Origin: Catellatospora sichuanensis
Lineage (GTDB): Bacteria > Actinomycetota > Actinomycetes > Mycobacteriales > Micromonosporaceae
Direction: 5' to 3'
DNA length: 64,000 nucleotides
Assembly (NCBI RefSeq): GCF_007483665.1
Contig: NZ_VIQO01000027.1
Location: 124,001-188,000, forward strand
Of this stretch, positions 23,678 to 32,199 are shown in pieces. The position numbers and the translations under genes were made by a program. Positions within the stretch are counted from its first letter, which is position 1; each line of letters begins with the position of its first letter. The notes below the pieces were generated by a model that saw nothing but the letters and a program-made list of their open reading frames with translations, was not told the origin of the DNA and did not search any database.

Positions 23678-24874
23678 TCACCCGATCGGCTGCGGATGCC
23701 GCACGCGGGTCGCGGCCAGGTACGCGGCGATCAGCGCGGCCGCCAGCACGACGAGGCTGAGGCCGAGCGCGTTGACGCCCCAGACGCCCAGCACCACGCC
23801 GATGATCGCGGGGATGATCGAGCCGCCGAGCCCCGCGCCCGCCATCTGCAGGCCGATGGTCCGGTCGGCGTGCGCCGCCCCGACCCGCTCCGCCGTCAGC
23901 AAGGTGAACAGTGGGAACACCGCCGCCGCCGCGAAGCCGATCACCATGAATCCGAACGCGGCCAGCCAGCCCGGTCCGGGGATCGCGACCAGCACCGCTC
24001 CCGCGGCCATGCCGCCGATCGACCACACGACGGTCTGGCCCGGCAGGAACCGGTGCGCGGCGAAGCCCTGCAGCACCCGGCCCACGAACAGGCTGCCCCA
24101 GTACAGCGACACGCAGATGCCCGCGACCGCGTCGCTCATGCCCCGGCCCTCGGTGAGCAGCTGGTACGCGAACAGGCCCGCGCCGACCTCCAGCGCGACA
24201 TACACCGCGATGGTCAGCACGCTGAACCAGACCGCGGGCAGCTTCAACGTGTCCCGGGCCCGGATCGGTCCGGCGTGCGCCTCGTGGGCGGCGTGCTCGG
24301 GAACCGGTCGCTGCGCCCACTGCCGCGCGGTGAGCACGAACGCCACGGCCAGCACCGCCTGCCCGGACGCGACCACGAGGTAGCCGGCTCGCCAGGCATC
24401 GCCGTACTGGATGGCGGCCGTCATGATCAGCGGCCCCATCGCGACGCCGAGCCCGAAGAAAGCGTGCAGCCAGTTCATGTGCCGCGGCCCGAACGCCGAC
24501 GCCGCGTACGCGTTGAGGCCCGCGTCGATCGCGCCGCCCGCGAAACCGGCGAACAGCGCGGCCGCCATGGTGAACGCGAACGCCGGTGACAGCGCGTACC
24601 CGAACAGTGCCAGGCTGGCCAGCGCGGTGCTGCTGGCCAGCAGCCGGCCGACGCCGAGTTTGGACAGCACGAACCCGGCCGTCACGCTGGAGATCAGGTA
24701 GCCGCAGGTGGACGGGATCAGCAGCAGGCCGATCGTCTCGAGGGGCACGTCCAGTTCGGCGCTCATCGACGGCCAGCCCACGCCGAGCAGGCCGTCGGGC
24801 AGGCCCAGGCTGATGAAAGCGAAGTACGACAGGGCGAGCACGGACAGGCGGATCGGGGTCCTGGGGGAACTCAC
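23678..24874 (-). CDS. MFS transporter
   Basis: A 398-residue major facilitator with 12 predicted helices. N-terminal half: SYFAFISLGLPDGLLGVGWPSM (a motif of the FucP/YbjJ-like branch, often sugar or unknown solutes), then a central cytoplasmic loop rich in His and Ala (PVPEHAAHEAHAGP), then the second six helices. The substrate cannot be inferred. It stands alone, ending 53 bases from the helicase promoter region and starting 55 bases from the end of the LysR-like gene. Confidence 0.88.
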   Translation of the reverse strand: MSSPRTPIRLSVLALSYFAFISLGLPDGLLGVGWPSMSAELDVPLETIGLLLIPSTCGYLISSVTAGFVLSKLGVGRLLASSTALASLALFGYALSPAFAFTMAAALFAGFAGGAIDAGLNAYAASAFGPRHMNWLHAFFGLGVAMGPLIMTAAIQYGDAWRAGYLVVASGQAVLAVAFVLTARQWAQRPVPEHAAHEAHAGPIRARDTLKLPAVWFSVLTIAVYVALEVGAGLFAYQLLTEGRGMSDAVAGICVSLYWGSLFVGRVLQGFAAHRFLPGQTVVWSIGGMAAGAVLVAIPGPGWLAAFGFMVIGFAAAAVFPLFTLLTAERVGAAHADRTIGLQMAGAGLGGSIIPAIIGVVLGVWGVNALGLSLVVLAAALIAAYLAATRVRHPQPIG

Positions 24875-24928
24875 TTCGTGATCATGCCTGATGGCCGCTG
24901 CGTCCGTCGGCCGGGCGGCACGTTGCGG

Positions 24929-25669
24929 TCACCGCCCCCGGCGCTTGGGAGGCGTGCGCGGGTTCGTGCCGCTGCGGCGGGCACCCGTCTGCCCGGTTGC
25001 GGGCTTGGGCCGGTTCGTGCTCCTGGCCGCGGGTGCGGGCGGCTCGGCCGGGGTCCGGCCACGGGTGCTGTTCGCGGTCCGGCCGCGGACGATCCCGATC
25101 ATCTCCTCGACCAGGTCGGTGTACCGGTCGCGCGACCACACCAGCGCGACCGACGACGTCGGGGCGTCGCTGATCACGCGGTAGGTGAGGTCGCGGCGGT
25201 GATGGGCGCGGGCCAGCGACTGCGGCACGACGAGCACACCGACCCCGGCGGCGACGAGTTCGACGGCGTCGGCCGTGGTGGCGGGGCGGTGCTCGGCCAC
25301 CGTGCCGGGCACACCCGCCGGACCCGTCCAGTCGATCACGCCGTCGTCGGGCAGCAGCAGCGTCTCGTCGGCGAGATCGGCGACGGTGACCTCGTCGGCC
25401 GCGGCGAACAGGTGCTCGCGCTGCACCACGACGACCGTCGTCTCCGTGTACAGCGAAATGGCGTGGAAGGCGTCCTGATCGACCGGCAGCCGCAGCAGCC
25501 CGGCGTCGGCCTCGGCGGACAGCAGCGCGGCGGCCTGCGCGACCTCGACGGGCACCAGCTCCAGGCCCACCTTCGGCTGCCGCTCGGACCACAGGCGGCT
25601 CCACTTGTCCATGGTGACGCCGGGGACGACCAGCAGACGGAACGTCGCGGGAGGGCGATCATCGGGCAC
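24929..25669 (-). CDS. LysR-type substrate-binding domain protein without HTH
   Basis: A 246-residue protein that starts directly in a periplasmic-binding-like effector domain: FRLLVVPGVTMDKWSRLW, LVPVEVAQAAALLSAEADAGLLRLP, VTVADLADETLLLPDD and AVELVAAGVGVLVVPQSLAR. There is no N-terminal winged helix and no upstream frame that could supply one. The C-terminal 45 residues are basic and rich in Pro, Thr and Arg, perhaps a nucleic-acid-binding tail. It is divergent from a DUF5997 gene, a pairing I have seen to recur in actinobacteria. Role unknown. Confidence 0.82.
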   Translation of the reverse strand: MPDDRPPATFRLLVVPGVTMDKWSRLWSERQPKVGLELVPVEVAQAAALLSAEADAGLLRLPVDQDAFHAISLYTETTVVVVQREHLFAAADEVTVADLADETLLLPDDGVIDWTGPAGVPGTVAEHRPATTADAVELVAAGVGVLVVPQSLARAHHRRDLTYRVISDAPTSSVALVWSRDRYTDLVEEMIGIVRGRTANSTRGRTPAEPPAPAARSTNRPKPATGQTGARRSGTNPRTPPKRRGR

Positions 25670-25832
25670 GGTTACCTCCGGAGCGTCGACCGGTCGGACG
25701 CCGGCGATCGGGCCGCGCTCATCTCATGCGCAACCTGGTCAGGGTACCGGGCGGCCCGCCACCCGGCCGGTGACAGTCGGCACGCCGGTCAGGGGCGACC
25801 GGCCCGGCCGACCGCCGGGTCGCTAGGCTGAG

Positions 25833-26315
25833 GTGGTGACCAAGCCCAAAAAGTCCCAGGTGATGAAGCCCGCCACGGCGGCGCTGAAGCTTGACGTCTA
25901 CCTGCCCGCCACGCCGCAGGAGTTCCAGGAGAGCTTGGTATCGCGTGAGGAGCTCGACGAGCTCCAGCGCAACCCCCCGCAGTGGCTGTCCGACCTGCGC
26001 CGCGACGGCCCGCACCCGCGCAACGTGGTCGCCGCGCGGCTGCGGGTGTCCAACAGCGGCCTGGCCCGTGCGGGCATCACCGAGGCGCTCACCACCGCCC
26101 AGATCGCGGACCTGGCCGCCGACCCGCCGGAGTGGCTGATCCGCGAGCGCGCGACCCACGCGGAGACGCAGCGGGAGCAGCGGCGGCTGCAGGAACTGCA
26201 GAACGACGCCGCCGCCGAGAAGATCACGGTTCCCGCCAAGCCCGCCAAGGCGGCCAAACCCGCCGCGCGCCGCAAGACCCCGACGAGCCGGGGCGGCCGG
26301 TCGCCGCGGCGCTGA
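25833..26315 (+). CDS. DUF5997 family protein
   Basis: A 160-residue protein: KPATAALKLDVYLPATPQEF, VSREELDELQRNPPQWLSDL and RLRVSNSGLARAGITEALT are characteristic of DUF5997; the C-terminus is an Ala/Lys/Arg-rich basic tail. No known function. A -10 TAGGCT at 25824-25829 puts the transcript start at or near the tandem GTG codons (25833 or 25836), so it is probably leaderless. It is divergent from the LysR-type effector-domain gene. Basic tails on both partners hint at DNA or RNA association. Confidence 0.85.
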   Translation: MVTKPKKSQVMKPATAALKLDVYLPATPQEFQESLVSREELDELQRNPPQWLSDLRRDGPHPRNVVAARLRVSNSGLARAGITEALTTAQIADLAADPPEWLIRERATHAETQREQRRLQELQNDAAAEKITVPAKPAKAAKPAARRKTPTSRGGRSPRR

Positions 26316-26422
26316 CCGACCTGGGCGCAGCGCCTCAGGACCTTGCTGCGTGCACAGTCGCCCGCACCGGGCTGCTGCGATATCCGGTGGCGGGCCCTGC
26401 CTTCGGCAGTGAGGATCGCGAC

Positions 26423-26983
26423 ATGCATGTCTTCCTGGAGACCGAACGGCTCGTGCTGCGCCCGTTCACCGACGCCGACGCCGACCATCTCCACGCACTG
26501 GACAACGACCCCGAGGTCATGCGCTTCATCAACGGTGGCAAGCCGGCCAGTCGCGAGACCATCCAGGGGCAGACCCTGCCACGGCTCCTCCACGACTACC
26601 CGTGCTTCGGCACCCGCGGCTACTGGGCCGCTGAGGAGAAGTCCACCGGAACGTTTCTGGGCTGGTTCGAGTTCCGCCCCCTGGACGAGCACAGCGCCGC
26701 CGTGGTCGAGCTCGGCTACCGGCTGAACAAGGCCACCTGGGGCAAGGGGTACGCCGCAGAGGGATCCCGGGCGCTGATCAGCAAAGGGTTCACCGACCTC
26801 GGGGTCGAACGGATCACCGCGAACACCATGGCGGTCAACACCCGGTCCAGGCGCGTGATGGAGAAGGCGGGCCTGCTGTTCCTGCGGAACTTCACCGGCG
26901 ACTGGCCTGAGGCGATCGAAGGCTCCGAGCACGGCGAAGTCGAGTACGACCTCACCCGGACCGACTGGGAGCAGCGGCGGTAG
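26423..26983 (+). CDS. GNAT acetyltransferase (RimJ/RimL-like)
   Basis: A 186-residue N-acetyltransferase: ETERLVLRPFTDADADHLHAL at the N-terminus, GYRLNKATWGKGYAAEGSRAL as the acetyl-CoA loop (motif A, with KGYAAEG for the QxxGxG/A element), and VNTRSRRVMEKAGLL (motif B). This layout is that of RimJ/RimL-type enzymes acting on N-terminal or small-molecule amines. ATG 26423 was chosen; another ATG follows 4 bases later but out of frame. Ribosome site is weak (GGATCGCGAC). Confidence 0.9.
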   Translation: MHVFLETERLVLRPFTDADADHLHALDNDPEVMRFINGGKPASRETIQGQTLPRLLHDYPCFGTRGYWAAEEKSTGTFLGWFEFRPLDEHSAAVVELGYRLNKATWGKGYAAEGSRALISKGFTDLGVERITANTMAVNTRSRRVMEKAGLLFLRNFTGDWPEAIEGSEHGEVEYDLTRTDWEQRR

Positions 26984-27134
26984 CCGTCACCTGCCCGGCC
27001 GAAGCAGCGGCTCCGTGTCTGATGCCAGACTGAGCGACTCGCGCTTGGGCGGACGACGGTCGGCCAGACTGCCGCGTCCACCTGGAGCCGCGATGTTCCA
27101 CCGATGCCGCCGCGCCACTGGTTCTGGAGCGAAG

Positions 27135-27938
27135 ATGAAGTCAAAGGCAGTCGTGCTGAGCGTATGCACAGCACTCGTCTTCGGTGTCCTGGGCGCGGCA
27201 CTCGGCGGCTGGCTCGGATGGCGCGACGCACCCGCGCTGCCCACCACCGAGCAAGCGCAGGCGATCGCCGCGACGGCCTTCCCCGGCGTGCCGATCACGA
27301 AGACAGAGGTCGATCCCAGCACGTTCGACTACGACCCGGGCCAGTCCCCGGTCCAGGTCGCGCTGGTGGGCGGCGATGACTACTACTCCGGATACGTCGT
27401 GCTGACACTGGCGACCGACGCCGATCCGGTCCGGTTCGTCCAGACAGCCGCGGACCGGCTCGCGGCCGCGGGCTGGGAAGTCGACAACGTGCCCGACTAC
27501 GGATACGCCGCCCGCAAAGACCAGTGGCACCTGACCATCCACGACAGCGGAGGATTCCCCGCCACCGCCACCTCGGCCGACGTGGACCTGGTGATCGAAC
27601 GCGCCGAACCCGGCCCAGTGCCAAGCCTGACCCTGCTCGGAGCGCTGCTGGGCATCGCCCTGGGCTGGCTGCTGTCGGCGCAGCCACGCAGGCGGCCGGT
27701 ATCCCCCTGGGGCAGAGGGCCCTGGATCGCTGGGCTGGTCCTGCTGGTTCCCGCAGCCGTCGTTGTCGTCTCGATCGCGGTCACCCAGTACCTACTCAAC
27801 CCGGCCACCGTCGAACCCATGCCCATCTGGGACCCGATCATGACGGCAGGCGTCCGGGGCTGCACGCTGCTCGGTATCGTGCTACTGCTCGCCGGCATGA
27901 TCGTCACGCGCGTCGTCGGCGAGGCACGGCCGCGGTGA
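27135..27938 (+). CDS. Hypothetical membrane protein
   Basis: A 267-residue protein of unknown family. An N-terminal hydrophobic segment (about 7-28) acts as signal anchor. An exported region of about 130 residues with two acidic/aromatic motifs follows (EVDPSTFDYDPGQSP, GDDYYSGYVVL). Then come three hydrophobic segments near 165-185, 197-220 and 237-258. The ATG at 27135 has GGAGCGAAG as ribosome site. It precedes barstar by 43 bases and could be in one transcript with it. Confidence 0.72.
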   Translation: MKSKAVVLSVCTALVFGVLGAALGGWLGWRDAPALPTTEQAQAIAATAFPGVPITKTEVDPSTFDYDPGQSPVQVALVGGDDYYSGYVVLTLATDADPVRFVQTAADRLAAAGWEVDNVPDYGYAARKDQWHLTIHDSGGFPATATSADVDLVIERAEPGPVPSLTLLGALLGIALGWLLSAQPRRRPVSPWGRGPWIAGLVLLVPAAVVVVSIAVTQYLLNPATVEPMPIWDPIMTAGVRGCTLLGIVLLLAGMIVTRVVGEARPR

Positions 27939-27981
27939 CGCGAGGCGAAACAGTCGTGTACACCCGTGCAAGGATTCGGGC

Positions 27982-28557
27982 ATGAGCACCCCGACCCTCA
28001 CCGAGCGCAGGTCGCCATGGGTCGTCTTCACCCGCGCTGACGACCCGTGGGTGAGCGCCGAAGTCACCCAGCTTCGGGATCAGGGCGGACGCGTGTTCCG
28101 GCTGGACGGCAAGGAACTGCGAGAGCCGGCATCGCTGTTCGCCGCCTTCGCCCGCGAGATGTCCTTCCCTGGCTACTTCGGCCACAACTGGGACGCGCTC
28201 GCGGACTGCCTGCACGACTGGCACGGCCACGGGAGCAGCACGAAGAACGTCGCGATCGTGATCGACAACGCCGACGAACTGCTCGGTGCCAAGTTTCTGG
28301 GCCTGTTCGTCTCGGTGCTCTGCCAGGCGGCGTGGCAGGCCAACCTTCAGCTCGACGCCGACGGCGTCCCGCTCGGGGACAGGCCGCCGTTCTCCCTGCA
28401 CTTCGTCTTCCTCCTCGCCGACACCCTGCCCGCCGCCTTCGTCGACGCTGCGGCAAGCGGCATGGACGTCGGCGTGACTCTCAAGGACGGGCGCCTGGCC
28501 GTGACCCTCACCGGCGAGGACTGGCCCGGAGCCGCGGGCGAGTCCGGCTGGTTTTGA
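27982..28557 (+). CDS. Barstar-family (RNase inhibitor) protein
   Basis: A 191-residue protein with a barstar core: RVFRLDGKELREPASLFAAFAREM followed by FPGYFGHNWDALADCLHDW, the signature helix and loop that occlude barnase-type RNases. Classical barstar has 90 residues; here about 70 C-terminal residues are additional (HFVFLLADTLPAAFVDAAAS). No barnase-like nuclease is seen nearby, so it is either an orphan immunity gene or inhibits a distant RNase. It sits next to a possible second immunity gene on the other strand. Confidence 0.88.
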   Translation: MSTPTLTERRSPWVVFTRADDPWVSAEVTQLRDQGGRVFRLDGKELREPASLFAAFAREMSFPGYFGHNWDALADCLHDWHGHGSSTKNVAIVIDNADELLGAKFLGLFVSVLCQAAWQANLQLDADGVPLGDRPPFSLHFVFLLADTLPAAFVDAAASGMDVGVTLKDGRLAVTLTGEDWPGAAGESGWF

Positions 28558-28607
28558 CGGGTTACGGGAACATGGCGGCAACGCCGCCGGTCCAAGATCG
28601 CGTCTGG

Positions 28608-28859
28608 TCAGCGCGCGTCGTTGATCGACGCGACGAGGGAGCGCAGACGGTCCACGGCTGCCAGCCGTTCAGCCCAACCCGCGGACTCCCAAGACTCAAG
28701 AGCAAAGAAAAGATCGACTTCCTGCCCATGCAGGGGCCGCGTCTGCGTGACCTGATCAACGGCGGCTCTGAACGCATAGGTGAAGTCGATGACAGATGTC
28801 TCGCCCCTCAGGAAGGGCGCAGCGGCATCCCGGACCAGTTCGTGCACGACTTGAGGCAT
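28608..28859 (-). CDS. Small colicin-immunity-like protein
   Basis: An 83-residue acidic, helical protein read as MPQVVHELVRDAAAPFLRG, VIDFTYAFRAAVDQV, EVDLFFALESWESAGWAER. The pattern (short helix, RGExS..DF, then a DLFFAL motif) resembles the self-protective colicin D immunity family, but only loosely. The ribosome site is poor; the frame is open further upstream and an ATG at about 28899 is possible. It is convergent with the barstar gene (stops 50 bases apart). If real, the two form a small immunity cluster. Confidence 0.45.
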   Translation of the reverse strand: MPQVVHELVRDAAAPFLRGETSVIDFTYAFRAAVDQVTQTRPLHGQEVDLFFALESWESAGWAERLAAVDRLRSLVASINDAR

Positions 28860-28979
28860 GTGCAGATGATGCGCTTTGATGCCTCTCCGCTCCTGGATCA
28901 TTCCGTGCGTGTTCCGTGGCGTCCGACGCCGATCTCGAATCCGCATCACCGGCTCGATCATGTAGCGCCAGGTACCGCC

Positions 28980-29495
28980 ATGACCCAGAATTCGGCTGTG
29001 GCCTTCTCGCCCTTCACTCCCGCTGGCAGCAATCGCCTGACACCGGACGTCCCGCAGCGGCTCCTCATGTTGATGGGTTACTGGATCGGTGTTGTGCAAT
29101 CGGTGGCGATAGGGATCGCTGCGGTAGTGGAACGAGGGTCGGACCTCGTCGAGGCCGCCCCGTTGATGGCCCCGTTCATGGTCCTGGCCTGGTTCTGCCG
29201 CCGGGCGTTGTCCGTGGGCGTCTTCGCCGACGAGACAGCTCTCCGGCTGCACGCCGGGCGTCAGCCTCTGATGATCGAGTATGACCGGGTCGAGGCGTTC
29301 ACCGTTCGGCCCCACCGGGAGAAGTCTCGCGTGCTCTGGGTCGACCTGCGGGATGGGCGGCGCTATCCGACACCGGCCTTCGTCGGCACCGGCGTCCGAG
29401 CGGGCATGGTCGCGCTGACCGATGCCGAGATGGCCACTCTGCTTGCAGAGTTGACCCGGCGCGCAGCCCTACCCCAACCCGCGGCCAAGCTGTAA
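28980..29495 (+). CDS. Hypothetical membrane protein with PH-like tail
   Basis: A 171-residue protein from ATG 28980. Two hydrophobic segments (about 29-48 and 58-75) are followed by a beta-rich domain FADETALRLHAGRQPLMIEYDRVEAFTV and SRVLWVDLRDGRRYPTPAF. This is the pattern of small actinobacterial PH-like membrane proteins. The frame is open for a long way upstream but overlaps the immunity-like gene there and lacks protein-like composition, so the internal ATG was used. Function unknown. Confidence 0.65.
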   Translation: MTQNSAVAFSPFTPAGSNRLTPDVPQRLLMLMGYWIGVVQSVAIGIAAVVERGSDLVEAAPLMAPFMVLAWFCRRALSVGVFADETALRLHAGRQPLMIEYDRVEAFTVRPHREKSRVLWVDLRDGRRYPTPAFVGTGVRAGMVALTDAEMATLLAELTRRAALPQPAAKL

Positions 29496-29629
29496 GCCTG
29501 GCGAACCGTGAACCTACGGATCGCCTGGCCAGCGGGGCAGGCCGTGTCCGATGGCCTGGTCGCTGGCGAGGACTGAAAGTCTCTGGGAAGAGCTACCGGG
29601 ATTCGAATCCTCCGCCCGTTGGTTAAGGT

Positions 29630-30181
29630 GTGCCGGTGGGAAGCGGTGCGGTGGACGACTCGGATCGGGTCGCGGGCTCGCTGCAGGCGTGGCTCGCCAC
29701 GGTGACCTTCACGGATCGCGACGCGGACCAGGTCACCGAGCTGCTGACCGAGGCCGTGCTGGCGTGGGGGAGCGCGCAGGGTTGGCGGGTCTACCGCCGG
29801 GCCCGCAGCGTGGTGAAGCTGCCCCCGCCGTACGAGGACCGGCACTCCTGGGTCGACGTGGGCGTCGCCCGCTCCGGTGAGGCCCCGATCGTGGTCGAGA
29901 TCGACCAGTCGGAGCGGCGCCGCACCCTGGAGAAGCTGACCGCCGAAGCCGCCGAGGGCCGCGTCGCGGTCTGGCTGCGCTGGGGAACCGGTCCGTTCAC
30001 CGCCCCCGACGGGCTCGTGCGGCTGGTGACGTGCGAGGTGACCAGCCGCAAGGATGCTTCCGGGCGGCGGCTGTTCTCGGCCCCGGTCGCGGCCAGGCCG
30101 GCACCAGTGCACAGCGGCATCGACCTCGCCGCGGCCGACCAGGGCGACCTGTTCGCCACCGGCGGCCCGAACCCGGCTTGA
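29630..30181 (+). CDS. Hypothetical protein with nuclease-like core
   Basis: A 183-residue soluble protein. The middle reads DRHSWVDVGVARSG, IVVEIDQSERRRTLEKLTAEA and GRVAVWLRWG; a D-(X)n-E-x-D arrangement in adjacent strands followed by a basic helix recalls PD-(D/E)XK folds, but this is inference. The C-terminus ends in DQGDLFATGGPNPA. GTG at 29630 or 29636 serves as start. No operon partner is clear; the GNAT gene follows by 54 bases on the same strand. Confidence 0.65.
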   Translation: MPVGSGAVDDSDRVAGSLQAWLATVTFTDRDADQVTELLTEAVLAWGSAQGWRVYRRARSVVKLPPPYEDRHSWVDVGVARSGEAPIVVEIDQSERRRTLEKLTAEAAEGRVAVWLRWGTGPFTAPDGLVRLVTCEVTSRKDASGRRLFSAPVAARPAPVHSGIDLAAADQGDLFATGGPNPA

Positions 30182-30235
30182 CCGGCCCGTATTCGGGCAG
30201 GCGCTGCCGCGTCGCCTGACTGTTAGGCTCGCCGC

Positions 30236-30706
30236 ATGGCCGTGGCCCTCCGCGAGATCACCGACGGCAACCGCGACGCGGTCCTCGAACTGCGCGTCGC
30301 ACCCGGACAGGAACGGTTCGTCTCGTCGGTGCGCGGTTCGCTGCGGGAAGCTGTCGAGTACCCCCAGGCCAAGCCGTGGTACAGGGCGGTCTACGCGAAC
30401 GACGAGCCGGTCGGGTTCGTGATGCTGAGCTGGAACGTGGAGCCGCAGCCACCGGAGATCAACGGGCCGTGGTTTCTGTGGAAACTACTCGTCGACGAGC
30501 GCCACCAGGGCCGCGGCTACGGCTTCGAGGTCGTGCGGCAGATCGTGGAACTCGTAAGGGCCGAAGGCGCGACGGAACTGCTGACGAGTTACGTGCCGGA
30601 CGACGGCGGTCCGGCCGGGTTCTACGAGCGCCTCGGGTTCATCCCGACCGGCGAGGTCGACCCGCACGGCGAAGTCATCATGCGCCTGGTGCTGCCCCGG
30701 GCATAG
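30236..30706 (+). CDS. GNAT acetyltransferase (spermine/spermidine-type)
   Basis: A 156-residue acetyltransferase: AVALREITDGNRDAVLELRVAPGQERFVSS is typical of the BltD/PaiA-like polyamine acetyltransferase group. WFLWKLLVDERHQGRGYGFEVVRQIVE forms the acetyl-CoA loop (QGRGYG), and GPAGFYERLGFIPTGE is the motif B end. Substrate is likely a polyamine or amine drug, not proven. A -10-like TTAGGCT lies 8 bases before the ATG, so the mRNA may be nearly leaderless. Confidence 0.9.
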   Translation: MAVALREITDGNRDAVLELRVAPGQERFVSSVRGSLREAVEYPQAKPWYRAVYANDEPVGFVMLSWNVEPQPPEINGPWFLWKLLVDERHQGRGYGFEVVRQIVELVRAEGATELLTSYVPDDGGPAGFYERLGFIPTGEVDPHGEVIMRLVLPRA

Positions 30707-30773
30707 GTCCATCGTGAGATGGCCTGTTCGTGGCCGTTGTGCCGACAGAGCTGTACCCGATCCAGCCGGCTTG

Positions 30774-31829
30774 TCAGCGTCGCGGGCCGTGGGCGGCTGC
30801 GGGCAACGGGGTTTCGTGCTGCTCGTCTCCGGCCGCCGCGTCGAGCGCGCGGGCGTCACGGCGGTTGGCGGCCAGGCTCGCGAGCGTGACGGTGACCAGC
30901 ACGCCGATGATGACGCCCAGGGACAGCAGCGTCGGCACCTCCGGCAGCACCGGCCAGACCCCGTGCGCCCAGTGCAGCACCAGCTTGACGCCGATGAACG
31001 CGAGGATGAGCGCCAGGCCGTGGTTGAGGTAGCGCAGGCTGCTCAGCGCGTTGTGCAGCACGAAGTACAGCGCTCGCAGGCCCAGCAGGGCGAACGCGTT
31101 GGTGGCGAAGACGAGGTAGGGGTCCTCGGTCACGCCGTACACGGCGGGTACCGAGTCGACGGCGAACACCACGTCGGTCATGAAGACCGCGGCGACGACC
31201 AGCGCCATCGGGGTCAGCGCGCGCACGCCGCCGCGGCGCACCGTCAGGCGCGAGCCGTGGTACTCGTCGGTGACCGGCATGAACCTGCGCAGCAGCCGTA
31301 CGCTGCGCATCCGGTCGATGTCGAGTTCGTGTGCGCCGCCGCGGAGCGCGTCGCGCAGCACCTTCCCCGCGGTGGCCAGCAGCACGCCGCCGAACAGCAC
31401 GAACGCCCAGGTGCCCGTCTGCAGCACGGCGGCGCCGGCGGCGATGAACACCGCGCGCAGCACGAGCGCACCGACGATGCCGTACAGCAGCACCCGCTGG
31501 GCGAGCTGCGACGGCACCGCGAACGCGGCCAGCAGCAGCATGAACACGAACAGGTTGTCGACCGACAGGGACTTCTCGACGACGTACCCGGTGAAGAACT
31601 CGACCGCGGGCGTGCCGCCGAAGCGCCACCACACGAAGAATCCGAACGCGACCGGCAGCGCGAGGTAGAAGACGCTCCAGCCGACGGCCTCGCGCATGCT
31701 CACGGCGTGCGGGCGGCGCGTGATGAGGAAATCGACGGCGAGCAGCCCGAGCAGGACGAGGAGGGTGGCCGCCCACAGCCACGGGGTGCCGATGGTGGTC
31801 AGGGAGGAGGCAGCGGTTTCGCCAGGCAT
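30774..31829 (-). CDS. TerC-family membrane protein (Mn2+ export/homeostasis)
   Basis: A 351-residue Alx/TerC-type protein with about nine hydrophobic segments. Hallmarks: LSVDNLFVFMLLLAAFAVP with conserved Asp-Asn, and VFMTDVVFAVDSVPAVYGVTEDPYLVFATNAFALLGLRALYF. TerC proteins export or buffer manganese, also during metallation of secreted proteins. The C-terminal tail is hydrophilic. The ATG at 31829 is preceded at 7 bases by GGAG, which lies inside a switch hairpin (31832-31863) controlled by a yybP-ykoY riboswitch. This supports a manganese role. Confidence 0.93.
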   Translation of the reverse strand: MPGETAASSLTTIGTPWLWAATLLVLLGLLAVDFLITRRPHAVSMREAVGWSVFYLALPVAFGFFVWWRFGGTPAVEFFTGYVVEKSLSVDNLFVFMLLLAAFAVPSQLAQRVLLYGIVGALVLRAVFIAAGAAVLQTGTWAFVLFGGVLLATAGKVLRDALRGGAHELDIDRMRSVRLLRRFMPVTDEYHGSRLTVRRGGVRALTPMALVVAAVFMTDVVFAVDSVPAVYGVTEDPYLVFATNAFALLGLRALYFVLHNALSSLRYLNHGLALILAFIGVKLVLHWAHGVWPVLPEVPTLLSLGVIIGVLVTVTLASLAANRRDARALDAAAGDEQHETPLPAAAHGPRR

Positions 31830-31831
31830 GC

Positions 31832-31863
31832 GGAGACTCCAGACGTATACGTCTGAGGTCTCC
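31832..31863 (-). promoter_or_regulatory. Ribosome-site-sequestering hairpin of the TerC riboswitch
   Basis: On the minus strand CAGACG-TATA-CGTCTG is extended by GGAGAC/GTCTCC across a two-base internal loop. The 3' arm contains the ribosome site GGAG 7 bases before the ATG. The 5' arm (GGAGACCTC) is also the 3' edge of the aptamer, so aptamer and hairpin exclude each other: translational ON with ligand. Confidence 0.65.
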
Positions 31864-31950
31864 CTCACCCGCGAGACGCGGGCGACCGTCCGGGGCCGGA
31901 TGGCCGGCCGTAATGACCGGAGCGGTCTGCTGAGGTACTCCCCTCGCAGT
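31849..31950 (-). promoter_or_regulatory. yybP-ykoY (manganese) riboswitch
   Basis: The minus strand carries the two conserved blocks of this class: GCGAGGGGAGTACCTC at the 5' side and TGAGGGAGACCTCAG at the 3' side. Between them are CCGGTCATTACGG and GC-rich paired arms (GGCCGGCCATCCGGCC). yybP-ykoY riboswitches bind Mn2+ and commonly precede TerC/Alx, as here. Confidence 0.8.
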
Positions 31951-32069
31951 GGTCAGCGTACCGCTGCCGACTGTGAGTTTGCTGAGGGTGACCGGTGGGA
32001 CGGATGTGCTTGCCGGGGCCGGGCAGGCCGGTGATCGTGGAAGGGGAACGTCGTTCGGAGGAGGCGACG

Positions 32070-32189
32070 ATGATCGAGTTCATGATCACCTTGTTGCTGC
32101 TGGCGTGCGGGATCATCGCCGGGCTGGCGCTGATGGGCCCGCCGTACCGCGGCCCCGGCGAGGGCCGCCTGCGTCACCGCTGGCACTGA
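32070..32189 (+). CDS. Small membrane protein, 39 residues
   Basis: MIEFMITLLLLACGIIAGLA forms one transmembrane helix, followed by a short basic tail (RGPGEGRLRHRWH). The ribosome site CGGAGGAGGCGAC is excellent, which supports translation despite the short length. It lies between the riboswitch region of terC (opposite strand) and a methyltransferase gene. Function unknown. Confidence 0.6.
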   Translation: MIEFMITLLLLACGIIAGLALMGPPYRGPGEGRLRHRWH

Positions 32190-32199
32190 TGCGGTGCGG

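Noticed and set aside
29575-29630. A T-arm-like sequence (GGATTCGAATCC) followed by CTCCGCCC, resembling the 3' end of a tRNA
   Set aside because: No matching acceptor, D or anticodon stems could be drawn on either strand. It may be a chance palindrome or an old attachment-site remnant, but there is no integrase or second copy.
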